In this document: positions 9,701 to 18,814 of the stretch, piece by piece
How the letters are laid out: the number at the start of each line of letters is the position of its first letter
Numbering within the stretch: the first letter of the stretch is position 1
Assembly: GCA_005808665.1 (NCBI GenBank)
Contig: SYLG01000163.1
Coordinates: 1-64,000, forward strand
Direction: 5' to 3'
DNA length: 64,000 bases
DNA from: Planctomycetia bacterium
GTDB lineage: Bacteria; Planctomycetota; Planctomycetia; Gemmatales; Gemmataceae
Program-made: the position numbers and the translations under genes
The notes under the pieces: model-generated
The model's database searches: none
What the model was told of the DNA's origin: nothing
Seen by the model: the letters and a program-made list of their open reading frames with translations, nothing else

Positions 9701-10770
9701 TTGCTTTTGTAGAAAGTTTTCGGGCTGTATTTCGGGTGGTTAGCGATTCAAGTCCGGGAAAAATCCGCTCCGCAGGTCTTTTCCGGGGCCTCATGCGCCT
9801 AATGGAAAGATTCCGGACGATTTGGCTTGATCAAGGAAGGCAAACCCGGTTGAGCGTCCTGGATGCCGTTGATGATCGAATGATGGAGACGCTTAGGGGG
9901 TTCATCAGGCATTTTGGCAGAGAGTTATTTCCTGCAAGGCTCATGGGATTTGGCAATATCCGGGGGACGCTGGATCAGGGAATTGAACAATATTTGACAA
10001 AGATGATTGTAGACAGGGATCCGTTGGACAGAAACAAACTTCTGGACGAACTCGGCAATTCCATTTCTCTGGAGGATGCGGCGGGAAAATTGGATTTGAT
10101 CCTCCGCGCGGTTGCCGAAAACTATGACTGCTTCAAGGATTATAAATCGACTACCACGGTTTCCGATTATGGCGAAAACCTTCATGTCCTTTTGGACTTT
10201 TTGAGGGTAAAGACTGCCTTTTCAAGGGAAGTATGGAACAGGGGACCTTGGTATCTTTTGCATCGGGAGATGCTTGAAGCTGGACTTCGGGGAACCCTGG
10301 ATGATTGGATCGGCGAGGTGATGTCCGAGTTTCGTCCCATTGCGGATAAATACCTTGAAAAAATCTCGGAATTGGAACAGCGCCACGGCATAAGGCTTTT
10401 AACCGTTCGGCAGGAGATTGAAGAAGGGCTTTGGATGCCCATGGAAAATGATAGTTTGCATTATCACCTTCAGGACCTTTGTGAAGTAAAAGAGACAGAT
10501 GATGCCAATGCCTACAAGGTGGGGTTAGGTCAATTTAAAAAGGAATTAGCCAAATGGGTGGAGAAACCATGGGGTGTTGGCCGGGATGCTCCAGACTGGA
10601 TTCGGAAACTGGAAGAAAAGAGCTTGGCGGAGGATAACCCCATCCTTAGGTTCGGACCTTTGGACCCTGTTCCCCAGAGAGCCTGGCAGGATAATTCCAT
10701 GGTCTACGGGGTCCTTACACTGGAAATTATTCGCGAAAAACTCAAGGAATTAGAGTCCCCCGTGAATTGA
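6739..10770 (+). CDS. very large hypothetical protein (1343 aa)
   Basis: A single open frame of 1343 codons with no recognised domain. The product looks soluble and mostly helical, rich in Leu/Arg/Trp; there is no signal peptide and no clear membrane segment. A very acidic low-complexity insert near residues 700-735 (runs of Glu/Asp around EEKDEEENEQW) separates two helical halves. The start is uncertain: TTG 6739 has AAGGGA 11 bases upstream, and no ATG lies nearby in frame until MQLSGG. It lies 33 bases after the S9 peptidase on the same strand, so probably co-transcribed. A planctomycete-specific family is likely, but function is unknown. Confidence 0.65.
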   Translation: MFIVVPQVLVQKLQDEVGSQALLGWMQLSGGKPSDKFRLSMAKAWTILKSEGSDPVWTRLLWWLDNEWNTLPRVLNKTTGIFTGPPIASAAILGAGIFIEATLKNKSILLGHPDQDSVAGPFWIPHLLEYLIALIPHDEIPKSSVDGGGMALDDLPWLMPFVIRALRTFHDFVGYRPVPVLEMNQKVRVRNGERHRPGILWWPRVGVAPIPQAPLVKRAIFWLEHAPADILEESGFSLGSLTELSLDLREYDHSLPAAQRPNHLFGEWDPERIDNKGRYCRLVVRSMVLRLLWDQVVNPGPGDPVDRNERLEEGAILLAGVILMSAGVLGQGPESVDPTKSLSLIIPRIANYRDAFYGQVLTMLPYSHKSRLEAEARLLKQPFGRVRQTLNRSISALRATQLQNRLLARLFGRLGLSELAQERIASIAVPSVRLMVEFESLIQGWADANHPPLDHYRWLLRAFRVLKKGVSCGAFADPWNLIGFQGLYPLGPAREDAIPDERLNDLRWMVSSLLSECSRAYATASAQPDKKMRLRFKDLLGRVSEWWSHFPPMGVDDPDHPDAGSEYRSALRVAKALGIWRSRGEATADLPFWKKVLSTLETGEAVAEIFHVLLAHGDLQGALAILIYWIDAFDTHSIAEGRTELSTLLTLWEVAWEEQLPPESSGKDRSDHFKLYRKAIDWIDANLVEDAADSFISDEMVDNEGESGESAEEKAWEEKDEEENEQWDEEDKNGGLDDGVPLVDFPAEGALFDLGYHLGQFDAWVWLLEQALAKPERMSLALGSVEAILARAIQFRNLMVHVSRIVVPLPGSQVDSVLEFERCRALKFHALESAGGILFRLEALLCLVGSPREETGALKLSEGFAPFLDLKPGFPGKAPTTTSSGSKRKITKKYIIDSPTKSLMMVKEWTNRLIGRELLHRPIPAGGNWQDWISNRMSLWFVQRTLISLARVGDFSGIVRFLVKAHQAELTSTLPAPRVSDFHHYFEIAFVESFRAVFRVVSDSSPGKIRSAGLFRGLMRLMERFRTIWLDQGRQTRLSVLDAVDDRMMETLRGFIRHFGRELFPARLMGFGNIRGTLDQGIEQYLTKMIVDRDPLDRNKLLDELGNSISLEDAAGKLDLILRAVAENYDCFKDYKSTTTVSDYGENLHVLLDFLRVKTAFSREVWNRGPWYLLHREMLEAGLRGTLDDWIGEVMSEFRPIADKYLEKISELEQRHGIRLLTVRQEIEEGLWMPMENDSLHYHLQDLCEVKETDDANAYKVGLGQFKKELAKWVEKPWGVGRDAPDWIRKLEEKSLAEDNPILRFGPLDPVPQRAWQDNSMVYGVLTLEIIREKLKELESPVN

Positions 10771-10905
10771 TTTTTCATTTGGTTTTTTACCACAAATAAC
10801 CCACAAGGAATGGTTTTCCTTTCTTGCCAGGTTTTGCCAATGATGAAAGTGAGCGCCCGGTGGGACAACCTCAAGCCAGGCACCCAAAACTCGGTTTTTG
10901 TAAGT

Positions 10906-12402
10906 TTATTTGCCAAGGGCCATATAAACGGTTTTAACCTCGGTGTAATTCTGGAGGGCATACTCCCCAAGTTCCCTGCCAAGGCCCGACATCTTGAAAC
11001 CACCGAATGGTGCGGCGGCATCAAAAACATCATAACAATTGACCCAAACCGTCCCTGCCCTGAGTTGGTTGGAAACTTTGAGCGCCTTGTTAATGTCCCT
11101 TGTCCAAACCGCCGCAGCCAGTCCAAAGAAATTGTTATTTCCCCGCCTGATAACCTCATCGGCATCTTTGAATTTAAGAATATTCATAACAGGACCGAAA
11201 ATCTCATATTTGGCGATCCTCATGTGGTCCTCGACGCCTGTAAACACCGTCGGTTCGATAAAATAACCCGGGCCCTGGGGCCTGCCTCCACCAGAGAGGA
11301 GGTGGGCTCCTTCTGCCTTGCCGGAATCAATAAACCCCATGATGCGATCCCTTTGTCCGGCGCTGACCTGGGGGCCCTGGGTAACGCCTTGATCAAAGGG
11401 ATCCCCCATTTTCTGGGCCTTAACTTTGGCAAGCATTTTTTCCACGAATTGGTCATGAACTTTGTCTTCAACATAAAGGCGGCTACCCGCACAGCAACAT
11501 TGCCCTTGATTGAAAAAAAGGCCAAACCAGCTTCCCTCGACCGCATCGTCAATATCCGCATCCGAAAAAACAATATTTGGACTTTTGCCACCTAGCTCGA
11601 GGGTAACCCGTTTGAGGTTGCTCCGTGCTGCACCCTCCATAATGAGTTGACCGGTGGTGGTCTCACCAGTAAAGGCAATTTTATCGACATCCATATGGGA
11701 GGTTAAGGCTGCACCCGCTGTGGGTCCGAAACCGGGCACCACATTGATTACTCCGTGGGGAATTCCCGCTTCATGAGCCAGTTTGGCGACCGCAAGTGCG
11801 GAAAGTGGAGTTTGTTCCGCGGGTTTGAGAACCATGGTGCAACCAGTTGCAAGGGCTGGGGCCCATTTCCAAGCTTGCATGAGTAACGGGAAATTCCAAG
11901 GAATGATTTGCCCAACAACCCCAACCGGTTCATGGCGGGTATAACAGAAGAAATCACCCTCAACAGGAATTGTTTTCCCATGGTTTTTATCCGCCCAGCC
12001 TGCGTAATAGCGATAACATTTGATGACCAAAGGCAAATCCGCAGCTAGAGCATCCGCCAAAGGCTTACCGTTGTCGAGACTTTCCAAGGCAGCAAGCTCA
12101 AGCATGTTTTTTTCGATAAGGTCAGCCAATCGGTAGAGAATACGACCCCGTTCGGCGGCACTCATCGTTGACCAGGGACCTGTTTCAAAAGCTCGCCTTG
12201 CTGCGGCAACAGCCAGATTGATGTCTTCCTTATCGCCTTCGGCAACCCGACAAATAACCTGCCCGGTGGCAGGATTGACCGTATCAAACATTTTTCCCGA
12301 AACACTATGGCACCATTTCCCATCAATAAGCATGAGCTGATCAACAACTTTGGGTTTCGCAATTTTCGGTTGAGAGGAAACAGCAGTCATGGTTGGCTCC
12401 AT
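10906..12402 (-). CDS. NAD(P)-dependent aldehyde dehydrogenase
   Basis: Predicted 498-residue enzyme of the classic ALDH superfamily, oxidising an aldehyde to the acid. Visible hallmarks are the NAD-binding PWNFPLLM, the catalytic Glu region LELGGKSPN, the nucleophile region [11 protein letters not shown] (the Cys run holds the catalytic residue) and the C-terminal [12 protein letters not shown]. Length and motif order match betaine/retinal-type ALDHs, which act as tetramers in the cytosol; the substrate cannot be read from sequence. An in-frame ATG four codons later (12390) has GGAG upstream and may be the true start. The gene is transcribed alone, divergent from the Gfo/Idh/MocA gene. Confidence 0.93.
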   Translation of the reverse strand: MEPTMTAVSSQPKIAKPKVVDQLMLIDGKWCHSVSGKMFDTVNPATGQVICRVAEGDKEDINLAVAAARRAFETGPWSTMSAAERGRILYRLADLIEKNMLELAALESLDNGKPLADALAADLPLVIKCYRYYAGWADKNHGKTIPVEGDFFCYTRHEPVGVVGQIIPWNFPLLMQAWKWAPALATGCTMVLKPAEQTPLSALAVAKLAHEAGIPHGVINVVPGFGPTAGAALTSHMDVDKIAFTGETTTGQLIMEGAARSNLKRVTLELGGKSPNIVFSDADIDDAVEGSWFGLFFNQGQCCCAGSRLYVEDKVHDQFVEKMLAKVKAQKMGDPFDQGVTQGPQVSAGQRDRIMGFIDSGKAEGAHLLSGGGRPQGPGYFIEPTVFTGVEDHMRIAKYEIFGPVMNILKFKDADEVIRRGNNNFFGLAAAVWTRDINKALKVSNQLRAGTVWVNCYDVFDAAAPFGGFKMSGLGRELGEYALQNYTEVKTVYMALGK

Positions 12403-12609
12403 AAAAGGAAAGTAGAGGCTGGAATCGAGCAGAACAACACTAGCAGTATTGTCGGTAACCTTCCCAAGCTTTCAAGGATCTCCTGTTATTGAATTCCTTG
12501 GCCAACCTTTTGGGATTGTTAATGTCCTTCCATCCCATTGGGTTTATCCCTTTCAATTGATAGAAAACGAGGAGGTCATTTCCTCGCCCCATTCTGGAAG
12601 GAGTTTTTT

Positions 12610-13923
12610 ATGAATCAGTCTCTTCGCGGATGCCTTTCCCGTCGTGGTTTTGTTCAAAAATCCTTGGGAGCTTTGGGAGTTGCGGGCCTCCCTGCTTGGT
12701 ATGCCAAGGAAATTATTGCCTCCCAGGAGGAAATTATCGGAAAAAGACCAAGCGATGTTGTTCGGATGGGTGCCATTGGAATTGGCAGCCCCCAAAGTCG
12801 GGGACGGGCCATTTATGGGGATGCCAAACGGCAAAAGGGTCGCTACGTAGCTGCTTGTGATGTGGATTCCAGCCATTTGAAAAACGCCTTGGAAATGATG
12901 AAAAGGGATGGTTTTTCCGAGGCAACCGGCCATGAAGATTTCCGTGACCTGTTGGCACGAAAAGATATCGATGCGGTCACCATTGCTACCCCGGACCAGT
13001 GGCATGCCTTGGTTGCCATTGAAGCCCTGAAAAGGGGCAAGGATGTTTATTGTGAGAAACCCCTTACCTTGACCATTGAAGAAGCCTATGCGGTGGAAAA
13101 GGTTGCCAAGGAAACGGGCCGTGTTTTTCAAACGGGGAGCCAGCAACGCTCCGATGCACGGTTCAGGCTTGCATGCGAATTGGTTCGCAACGGCCGCATT
13201 GGCAAAATCAAAACCGTTGAGGCCCGCATCGGCCGAAACCCTACGGGAACTTTTAAAACAGCTCCGGTTCCTTCAACTCTCAATTGGGATTTTTGGCAAG
13301 GTCCCTGTGAAAAGGTCGAGTACATCACCCAACGCTGCCACTATGAATATCGTTGGTGGTATGAGTATTCCGGCGGTAAAATGACTGACTGGGGAGCTCA
13401 CCATATCGACATTGCCCAATGGGCCTTGGGTCGCGACGGCAGCGGTCCTGTTACCATTGAAACCGAGGCAACAGCTCCGGCAAAGGATGGCAAATCCTAC
13501 AATTGTCATCCCATCTTCAAGGTCAGCTATACCTACGATGATGGGGTGGTGCTTAACACCATGTCCGATGGGGAGAATGGCATCTTTTTCACAGGCGAAA
13601 AGGGTACTATTTTTGTAAGCAGGGGAACCATTAAAGCCTCAAATGAACAAATCCTCAAGGAACCCTTAGGCCCCGATGCTGTACGGCTTGAAGTATCCAA
13701 CAATCATATGGGGAATTTCTTTGATTGCATGAAAACCCGAAAGGCCCCCATTTGCAATGTTTCGGTGGGCACCAGTTCGGTGGTCGTCTGCCATTTGGGA
13801 GTTATTGGACTAAACTTGGGCAAAAAATTGAATTGGGATCCCAAAGCAAAAACTTTTGCCGAGGCCGAAGCCAATGCCCTGATTGGTCGACCCATGCGGG
13901 CTCCATGGAAACTCCAAGCCTAA
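12610..13923 (+). CDS. Gfo/Idh/MocA family oxidoreductase, Tat-exported
   Basis: Predicted 437-residue protein. The N-terminus carries a twin-arginine motif (SRRGFVQKS) and a hydrophobic stretch, so export by Tat with bound cofactor is expected. A Rossmann NAD(P) domain follows, with [12 protein letters not shown], a DV motif after the second strand, and the family signature CEKPLT, where Lys is the usual catalytic residue. The C-terminal alpha/beta domain contains [14 protein letters not shown]. These enzymes are abundant in planctomycetes and probably act on sugars or glycans. GGAAGGAG (12596-12603) supports ATG 12610; the longer frame from TTG 12538 is unlikely. The end overlaps the next gene by 19 bases. 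Confidence 0.9.
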   Translation: MNQSLRGCLSRRGFVQKSLGALGVAGLPAWYAKEIIASQEEIIGKRPSDVVRMGAIGIGSPQSRGRAIYGDAKRQKGRYVAACDVDSSHLKNALEMMKRDGFSEATGHEDFRDLLARKDIDAVTIATPDQWHALVAIEALKRGKDVYCEKPLTLTIEEAYAVEKVAKETGRVFQTGSQQRSDARFRLACELVRNGRIGKIKTVEARIGRNPTGTFKTAPVPSTLNWDFWQGPCEKVEYITQRCHYEYRWWYEYSGGKMTDWGAHHIDIAQWALGRDGSGPVTIETEATAPAKDGKSYNCHPIFKVSYTYDDGVVLNTMSDGENGIFFTGEKGTIFVSRGTIKASNEQILKEPLGPDAVRLEVSNNHMGNFFDCMKTRKAPICNVSVGTSSVVVCHLGVIGLNLGKKLNWDPKAKTFAEAEANALIGRPMRAPWKLQA

Positions 13924-14438
13924 ATTCAGGCCAACGAAATCTTTGGCTTCTTGGGGACGATAAGAAACTCCTCCATCAGTGCAGCATTGATACCTACCGG
14001 GCAAGTGGTCCCGGTGGGCAAAAGCGGAATAAAACCAGTTCTGCAGTTCGACTGAGGCACCATCCTTCGGGTTTAATTGTCATTTCCGAGGATAGTCGAT
14101 CCCAACACGAAAACAAAGCATTGGCCCTCAAACGCTTGCGGCGTGAAATATGCCTTGGGCTCCGCGAAAAATTAAATGTGCCCTTTGTTTTGGAGGTACA
14201 ATTCAAAGCCCTGATTTCGCCTGAGGGCATCTCTGTTTCTGCAAAAAACGAAATTTTTTTTCCGTTTTGCGGAGTGATTCTGGACCTGGTTGAAAATCAA
14301 CATGGGTGCGTTTCCCCGGTTGGAATCCTCCTTGGAATTAGCACCGCACAAACATCGGCATTCCTTACTTGCGAAAAGCACCTCCTCGATCAAGCCAACC
14401 GGATTCGAAGGCGTTTTGGGCATCCACCACTAAGATGA
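13905..14438 (+). CDS. peptide chain release factor-like protein (GGQ domain)
   Basis: Predicted 177-residue protein with an RF-1-type peptidyl-tRNA hydrolase domain. [17 protein letters not shown] places the catalytic GGQ at residues 37-39. It lacks the stop-codon-recognising domain 2 of RF1/RF2, so it resembles ArfB or bacterial C12orf65-like rescue factors, which free ribosomes stalled without a normal stop codon. The second half (residues ~85-177) is longer than in ArfB and does not show the basic tail typical of ArfB, so a different rescue or release role is possible. The ATG lies inside the end of the upstream oxidoreductase gene (19-base overlap). Confidence 0.8.
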   Translation: METPSLNSGQRNLWLLGDDKKLLHQCSIDTYRASGPGGQKRNKTSSAVRLRHHPSGLIVISEDSRSQHENKALALKRLRREICLGLREKLNVPFVLEVQFKALISPEGISVSAKNEIFFPFCGVILDLVENQHGCVSPVGILLGISTAQTSAFLTCEKHLLDQANRIRRRFGHPPLR

Positions 14439-14492
14439 AGGAAATTGTGGATAACCCGTAAACCGGATTGGAAAGGGCCAGGGACGAATTCC

Positions 14493-14948
14493 ATGGGTAG
14501 GCCAATGAATTTTTCCTGGGTGGAGCCAAATCTTTTGGCCGGTTTGGCCTATCCCAATGGACCTGAAGATTTGCAATGGCTTCGAAATAACGGGATTCAA
14601 ATTTTACTCACCCTAACTGAGGAACCCCTGCCGAAATCAAGTATTGATAATGCAGGTTTACTGTCCGTACATGACCCAATTGTGGATTACCATGCTCCCA
14701 CTCCTAAACAATTCGATCGGTGTGTGGGATTAATCCGTTCGGCCCATGAGAAAAATATGGCAGTTGGGGTCCATTGTGCCGCAGGAATAGGGCGAACCGG
14801 CACCATTATCACAGCCTGGTTGATTTCTACAGGGCTATCCCCTGAGGAGGCGTTAAATAAAATCCGTACCCTACGCCCCGGATCGGTGGAAACTTCCCTC
14901 CAGGTCGAATCCCTCAAGCAATGGGCCAAAAACCGAAATGGAGATTAG
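14493..14948 (+). CDS. dual-specificity protein phosphatase-like protein
   Basis: Predicted 151-residue phosphatase of the cysteine-based PTP/DSP superfamily. The P-loop is HCAAGIGRTG (C-x5-R) with catalytic Cys95. The general-acid loop is probably in DPIVDYHAP. The N-terminus NFSWVEPNLLAGLAYP is typical of short bacterial DSPs related to PTPMT1/laforin-like proteins. Cytosolic; the substrate may be phosphotyrosine, phosphothreonine or a small phosphorylated metabolite. Start is uncertain: TTG 14445, ATG 14493 and ATG 14505 are all in frame. TTG 14445 has its AAGGA only two bases away, so an ATG is preferred. Probably co-transcribed with the RF-like gene; convergent with selD. Confidence 0.85.
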   Translation: MGRPMNFSWVEPNLLAGLAYPNGPEDLQWLRNNGIQILLTLTEEPLPKSSIDNAGLLSVHDPIVDYHAPTPKQFDRCVGLIRSAHEKNMAVGVHCAAGIGRTGTIITAWLISTGLSPEEALNKIRTLRPGSVETSLQVESLKQWAKNRNGD

Positions 14949-14966
14949 TTGAAGGGGACAATGTCC

Positions 14967-16028
14967 TTAGGGAATGACTTCCAAACCGGGTTTTCCCCCT
15001 TCCAAAACCTCACCGATTACCGATTGGCAAATCGTCCCAGCCGTTTTCAATGCTTCCAAAAATCTGGGTGCGTCCGCCTTTGGCAAGGCAAACAGCAACC
15101 CCCCAGAGGTTTGGGGATCAAAAAGAATTTCCTTCCGAATCGGGTCCAATGGGTTAGCCAAAGTAAGGTACGATTGGGCATATTCCCGGATACTTTTGTT
15201 GGCACGGGTGAAAAATGAACTTTGGATCAAGCCTGCTACACCGCCAAGCAAAGGAAGGTCGCCCAATTTCAGCCGAATGCGTTGTCCGCTTCCCAGAGCC
15301 ATTTCCAATGCATGTCCGGAAAGGCCAAACCCGGTAACATCGGTGCAGGCATGTATGGCAAAGTTCATGGCAACAAGTGCCGCGGATTTATTAAGATTTG
15401 CCATACATTTTATGGCATCCACAAGGACGCTATCTGGACATTTGCGAGCCCTGTTAGAGGTGGTTATGAATCCCGTCCCAAGAGGCTTTGTCAAAACAAG
15501 CACATCTCCAGGCAGGGCACCAGCATTGGTCCAGATTTTTTGGGGATGAACAATTCCGGTAACAGATAAGCCGAATTTGATTTCCTGGTCGCGGATGGTG
15601 TGGCCTCCCACTACCGTACAACCGGCCTCATTGCACTTTTCCCCCGACCCTGCAAGAATAGGCCCAAGCCAGGTGAATTGAGGATCTTTATCGTCAGGGT
15701 AACCAAGCAAATTAAGGGCGGTTTTGGGGATACCCCCCATGGCATAAACATCGCTCAACGAATTAGCGGCGGCAATCTGACCATAAGCAAAGGGGTCATC
15801 CACAACGGGCGGAAAGAAATCCACAGTTTGTACAAGAGCAATATCCTCCGAAAGGCGATAGACTCCCGCATCATCGGAGGTATCCGTTCCCACGAGGAGA
15901 TTTGGGTCCCGGACGGAGGGCCTGGGAAGGTGGCGCAAAACTTGAGCAATTCCTTCCTGTGGGAGTTTTCCTGCTCAGCCGGCGCAGCTTGCATAATCAA
16001 TTAGGCGTTTTTTTCGGCCCCAGAGCAA
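14967..16028 (-). CDS. selD: selenide, water dikinase SelD, itself a selenoprotein (in-frame TGA = Sec18)
   Basis: SelD makes selenophosphate from selenide and ATP, the Se donor for selenocysteine synthesis. A conventional frame begins only at TTG 15938 and lacks the catalytic N-terminus. Reading through a TGA at 15977-15975 extends it to TTG 16028, which has GGGAG eight bases upstream, giving 353 residues (E. coli SelD has 347). The new N-terminus reads RLIDYASCAGUAGKLPQEG: U18 aligns with the essential Cys17 of E. coli, followed by the conserved Lys (K21). Further SelD motifs are intact: GTDTSDDAGVY, DFFPPVVDDP, the GGHTI motif, and FDPQTSGGLL near the C-terminus. SelD with Sec at this position is known in other organisms. 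A hairpin after the TGA is not clear-cut, but TGAGCA (15977-15972) pairs with TGCTCA (15948-15943). Confidence 0.9.
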
Positions 16029-16122
16029 TGTTTACACTCCCAATGAAAAGGAACCCCAGTCCACTAACAAGGTCCACGGTCCATTCTATGAACCGGAATG
16101 TTGCCTCAAATGGAGACCCAAT

Positions 16123-18642
16123 TTACTCCGTCGATTTGTCCACCTTTTTCATGAAGAATGCCGCCCTGACGGGGGCTGGCATGGGGTTATTATCTCCTTT
16201 TACCGAACGCCAAATCACCTCATTCAACAATAGGTCATCCGCCGCATCCTCTTTGGTAAAGTCAAACCCGGCGGAGAGTTTGGCACCCCAAGCGGTTGCT
16301 TGATTTTTTGCGTCCAAATCAACCCGGGCCGATTCGTGAATATAGGGTGTTGGATCGCATTTTGGTCCAAAGGAGGCAAACATTGGTGTTGCTGCCGCAT
16401 CAAATTGGCTCATCGGTTTCAAGCCCAGAATCAGCTCCATGGTCCGAAGCATACTTGATGTCGAATACATCGTTGAATCAACCATTCCTTTTTTTGTGTA
16501 AGGGCTGATCACCAGGGCAACCGCCCTGTGGGCATCCACATGGTCGGATCCGTTTTGGGCATCGTCTTCCACCACAAAAATTGCGGTTTCCTTCCAGAAC
16601 TTGCTATTGCTGATCCCTTCCACCAAAAGCCCAAGGGCAAGGTCATTTTCAGCTACCATAGCCGTTGGTGTGTGTTTTCCCACACTTGTTCCCGAGGTAT
16701 GATCGTTGGGGAGTCGGACCACTTGCATCCGGGGCATATCTCCTTCTTTTTCAAAGCGGCCAAGTTCCGACAAGAATCTTTCAGCCCTTTTGACATCGGG
16801 ATAATCCAAATCATAGCCCCAGAAGTAGGGATCTATCCTTCCTTCAAGGGATTTGACACTGGGAGTGGCTGGATCCCCAAATTTTTTCGGATTTCTAACC
16901 CATTCCCCATAGCTTCTGTAGCTTACTTTGGCTTCGATGCACCGGTCCCAAAGGTAGCCACCGGCCGGTCTGGCAATCGAGTCCCGATTTCCCTCTGCCG
17001 GATAACCCGACAGTTTTCCCAAAACACTACCCCGATAGCTTTGAGGCCAAGCCTTTTCCACATAATCCGTGGCATAGGCTCCCATGGTCCACTCATGGCC
17101 ATCCGCAGATACCTCTCCCTCCACATAAAAATTGTCAAGCAGCACATAGTCCCTGGCGATTTTGTGATGGTTGGGGGTTACCTTTTCGCCAAAAAGGCAA
17201 AGGTTGGCGTCACCATTCCCGCGTTTTACATCCCCAAAAACCTGATCGTATGTGCGGTTTTCCTTGATAATATAAATGCAATATTTGATCGGGCTTGGGT
17301 TTCCTACCATTCCCGGAATCGGACTATCCACAGGCCGGACACCATTGGGCGATCCATCCTCTTTTAGGGGGCTGCATAATTTGGCTTGTCGTGTATACTC
17401 GGCCATACTTTCCGGGGTGGGCATGGGAATGCGGGAAACGGCTCCTGTGTAAAGCCCCCCAATGTACTGTTCTGTGGGATTTCTTTTCAAAAGGGGATTG
17501 GGTCCCTGAACATTGGATTTTGATCCCAGCCCTTTGCCATTTGTTACATAGATGGCCTTTTCCTCGGCATGGTAGCGAACACTGGTGGGATACCAACCGG
17601 TTGGAATGAAGCCCAGGCTTCTCGACCTACCCGGTTCATCTACCCGGAAAACCGCAATGTTATTGTTGTCCGAATTGGTTACAAAAAGAATCGCCCCATC
17701 CGGGGACAGGTCCAGGCTGGAAGGAGTATTCCCGGAAGGAACCCCAGGATAAAGGGAACAGGAGAGCGATTCGGTTTGGGCACCGGTGGTAGTTTCCAAA
17801 ACACTTACAATTTTGGAATTTGCACAGGAAACGAAAAGTCTTTTTCCATCAGGAGAAAGAACCATCTCTGTCGGGTGACTCGCCGTGGTCCAAATCGCCA
17901 GAACTGTGCCCTCTTTCTTATCCAGAACCGCCAGTGAGGATTTGCCCCATTGACTGACATAAACCCGGTTCGACTTGGAATCCACCAAGCAGCTATAAGG
18001 AAAAGAATCAGGAGCAAGAGCTACAATTTGGGGAGTTTGGGGATCCTTTCGGGAGACAATACTCACCGAATGATTCCAGGATCCTGCCACAAAAAGCCTG
18101 TCTCCATCCACCGCTATTCCCGAGGTTACAAAGGTGGATTTTTGTGGGGCGACAGGAATAACCTTGGCTTTTGACAAAAATCCTTCGTGGAAAGGATATT
18201 CCTCAACCGTTGCGTATTCTCCACCGCTAACCAAAAGGGTATTCCCACTATCGGCCCAGGCAATACCATAAAAGGCATGAGGCAAAGTGATCCTGGAAAT
18301 AATTTTTGATTTTTTTCCCGTCGAAAGGATTGCCAATTCATGGGCTCCATACCCGGCATGAAGGACGGCGATGAATTGGCCTTTGGGGTGGATAAGGGCT
18401 TGTACTGGTAAGTCTCCAACCATTACATGCCCTCCGGCCGGGCGAAGGGACCATTGGTTGGGTAGCTGCATATAGCCATCTTTGGCCCCGGGAAGTATCC
18501 TTAACCCCGGAGTTTCCGGGGTTTTAACAGCTACAGGTGGGGATTTTTCCCCATTGTTGGAATTTTGCCCAAGGGTTGGAGCAGCTAGTGCCATCAGGGA
18601 ACCAAATCCCAAGGTCCATTGCAAAGAAGTAATGCGTAACAT
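16123..18642 (-). CDS. secreted beta-propeller plus phosphoesterase protein
   Basis: Predicted 839-residue exported protein. Signal peptide at 1-25 (cleavage after TLGQ). Residues ~50-400 form a YVTN/YncE-like beta-propeller with repeated SPDG blades. Residues ~455-780 match the acid phosphatase/phospholipase-C-type phosphoesterase family: IKENRTYDQVFGD, DNFYVEGEVSADGHEWTMG, and a late H-rich metal motif FVVEDDAQNGSDHVDAHR. This combined architecture is common in planctomycetes; it probably hydrolyses phosphate esters in the periplasm or at the surface. GGAGGA lies eight bases before the ATG. It is divergent from the beta-helix gene at 18815 and appears to be transcribed alone. Confidence 0.88.
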   Translation of the reverse strand: MLRITSLQWTLGFGSLMALAAPTLGQNSNNGEKSPPVAVKTPETPGLRILPGAKDGYMQLPNQWSLRPAGGHVMVGDLPVQALIHPKGQFIAVLHAGYGAHELAILSTGKKSKIISRITLPHAFYGIAWADSGNTLLVSGGEYATVEEYPFHEGFLSKAKVIPVAPQKSTFVTSGIAVDGDRLFVAGSWNHSVSIVSRKDPQTPQIVALAPDSFPYSCLVDSKSNRVYVSQWGKSSLAVLDKKEGTVLAIWTTASHPTEMVLSPDGKRLFVSCANSKIVSVLETTTGAQTESLSCSLYPGVPSGNTPSSLDLSPDGAILFVTNSDNNNIAVFRVDEPGRSRSLGFIPTGWYPTSVRYHAEEKAIYVTNGKGLGSKSNVQGPNPLLKRNPTEQYIGGLYTGAVSRIPMPTPESMAEYTRQAKLCSPLKEDGSPNGVRPVDSPIPGMVGNPSPIKYCIYIIKENRTYDQVFGDVKRGNGDANLCLFGEKVTPNHHKIARDYVLLDNFYVEGEVSADGHEWTMGAYATDYVEKAWPQSYRGSVLGKLSGYPAEGNRDSIARPAGGYLWDRCIEAKVSYRSYGEWVRNPKKFGDPATPSVKSLEGRIDPYFWGYDLDYPDVKRAERFLSELGRFEKEGDMPRMQVVRLPNDHTSGTSVGKHTPTAMVAENDLALGLLVEGISNSKFWKETAIFVVEDDAQNGSDHVDAHRAVALVISPYTKKGMVDSTMYSTSSMLRTMELILGLKPMSQFDAAATPMFASFGPKCDPTPYIHESARVDLDAKNQATAWGAKLSAGFDFTKEDAADDLLLNEVIWRSVKGDNNPMPAPVRAAFFMKKVDKSTE

Positions 18643-18814
18643 GCTAAAATTCCTCCGGTGAGTCTTGGCATCCCCTGAGAATGCTAGGAATTAACCGTGG
18701 AGTCCATCCAATGAATTATTGGGGAAATTTGCACCTTTTAACCATCAATCAGGCCATCTGGAAATATCCAATGGACTTCCCGGTTCAAAGGGAATGCTCA
18801 TTTAAGGTGAAATA

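Noticed and set aside
10810-11595. 261-codon open frame on the plus strand
   Set aside because: Antisense shadow of the aldehyde dehydrogenase gene.
14967-15938. SelD starting at TTG 15938
   Set aside because: This form lacks the catalytic Cys/Sec and Lys that SelD needs; the longer read-through version has them and a proper ribosome-binding site.
16528-17367. 279-codon open frame on the plus strand
   Set aside because: Antisense shadow of the propeller-phosphoesterase gene, which has clear domains; no Shine-Dalgarno or recognisable protein.
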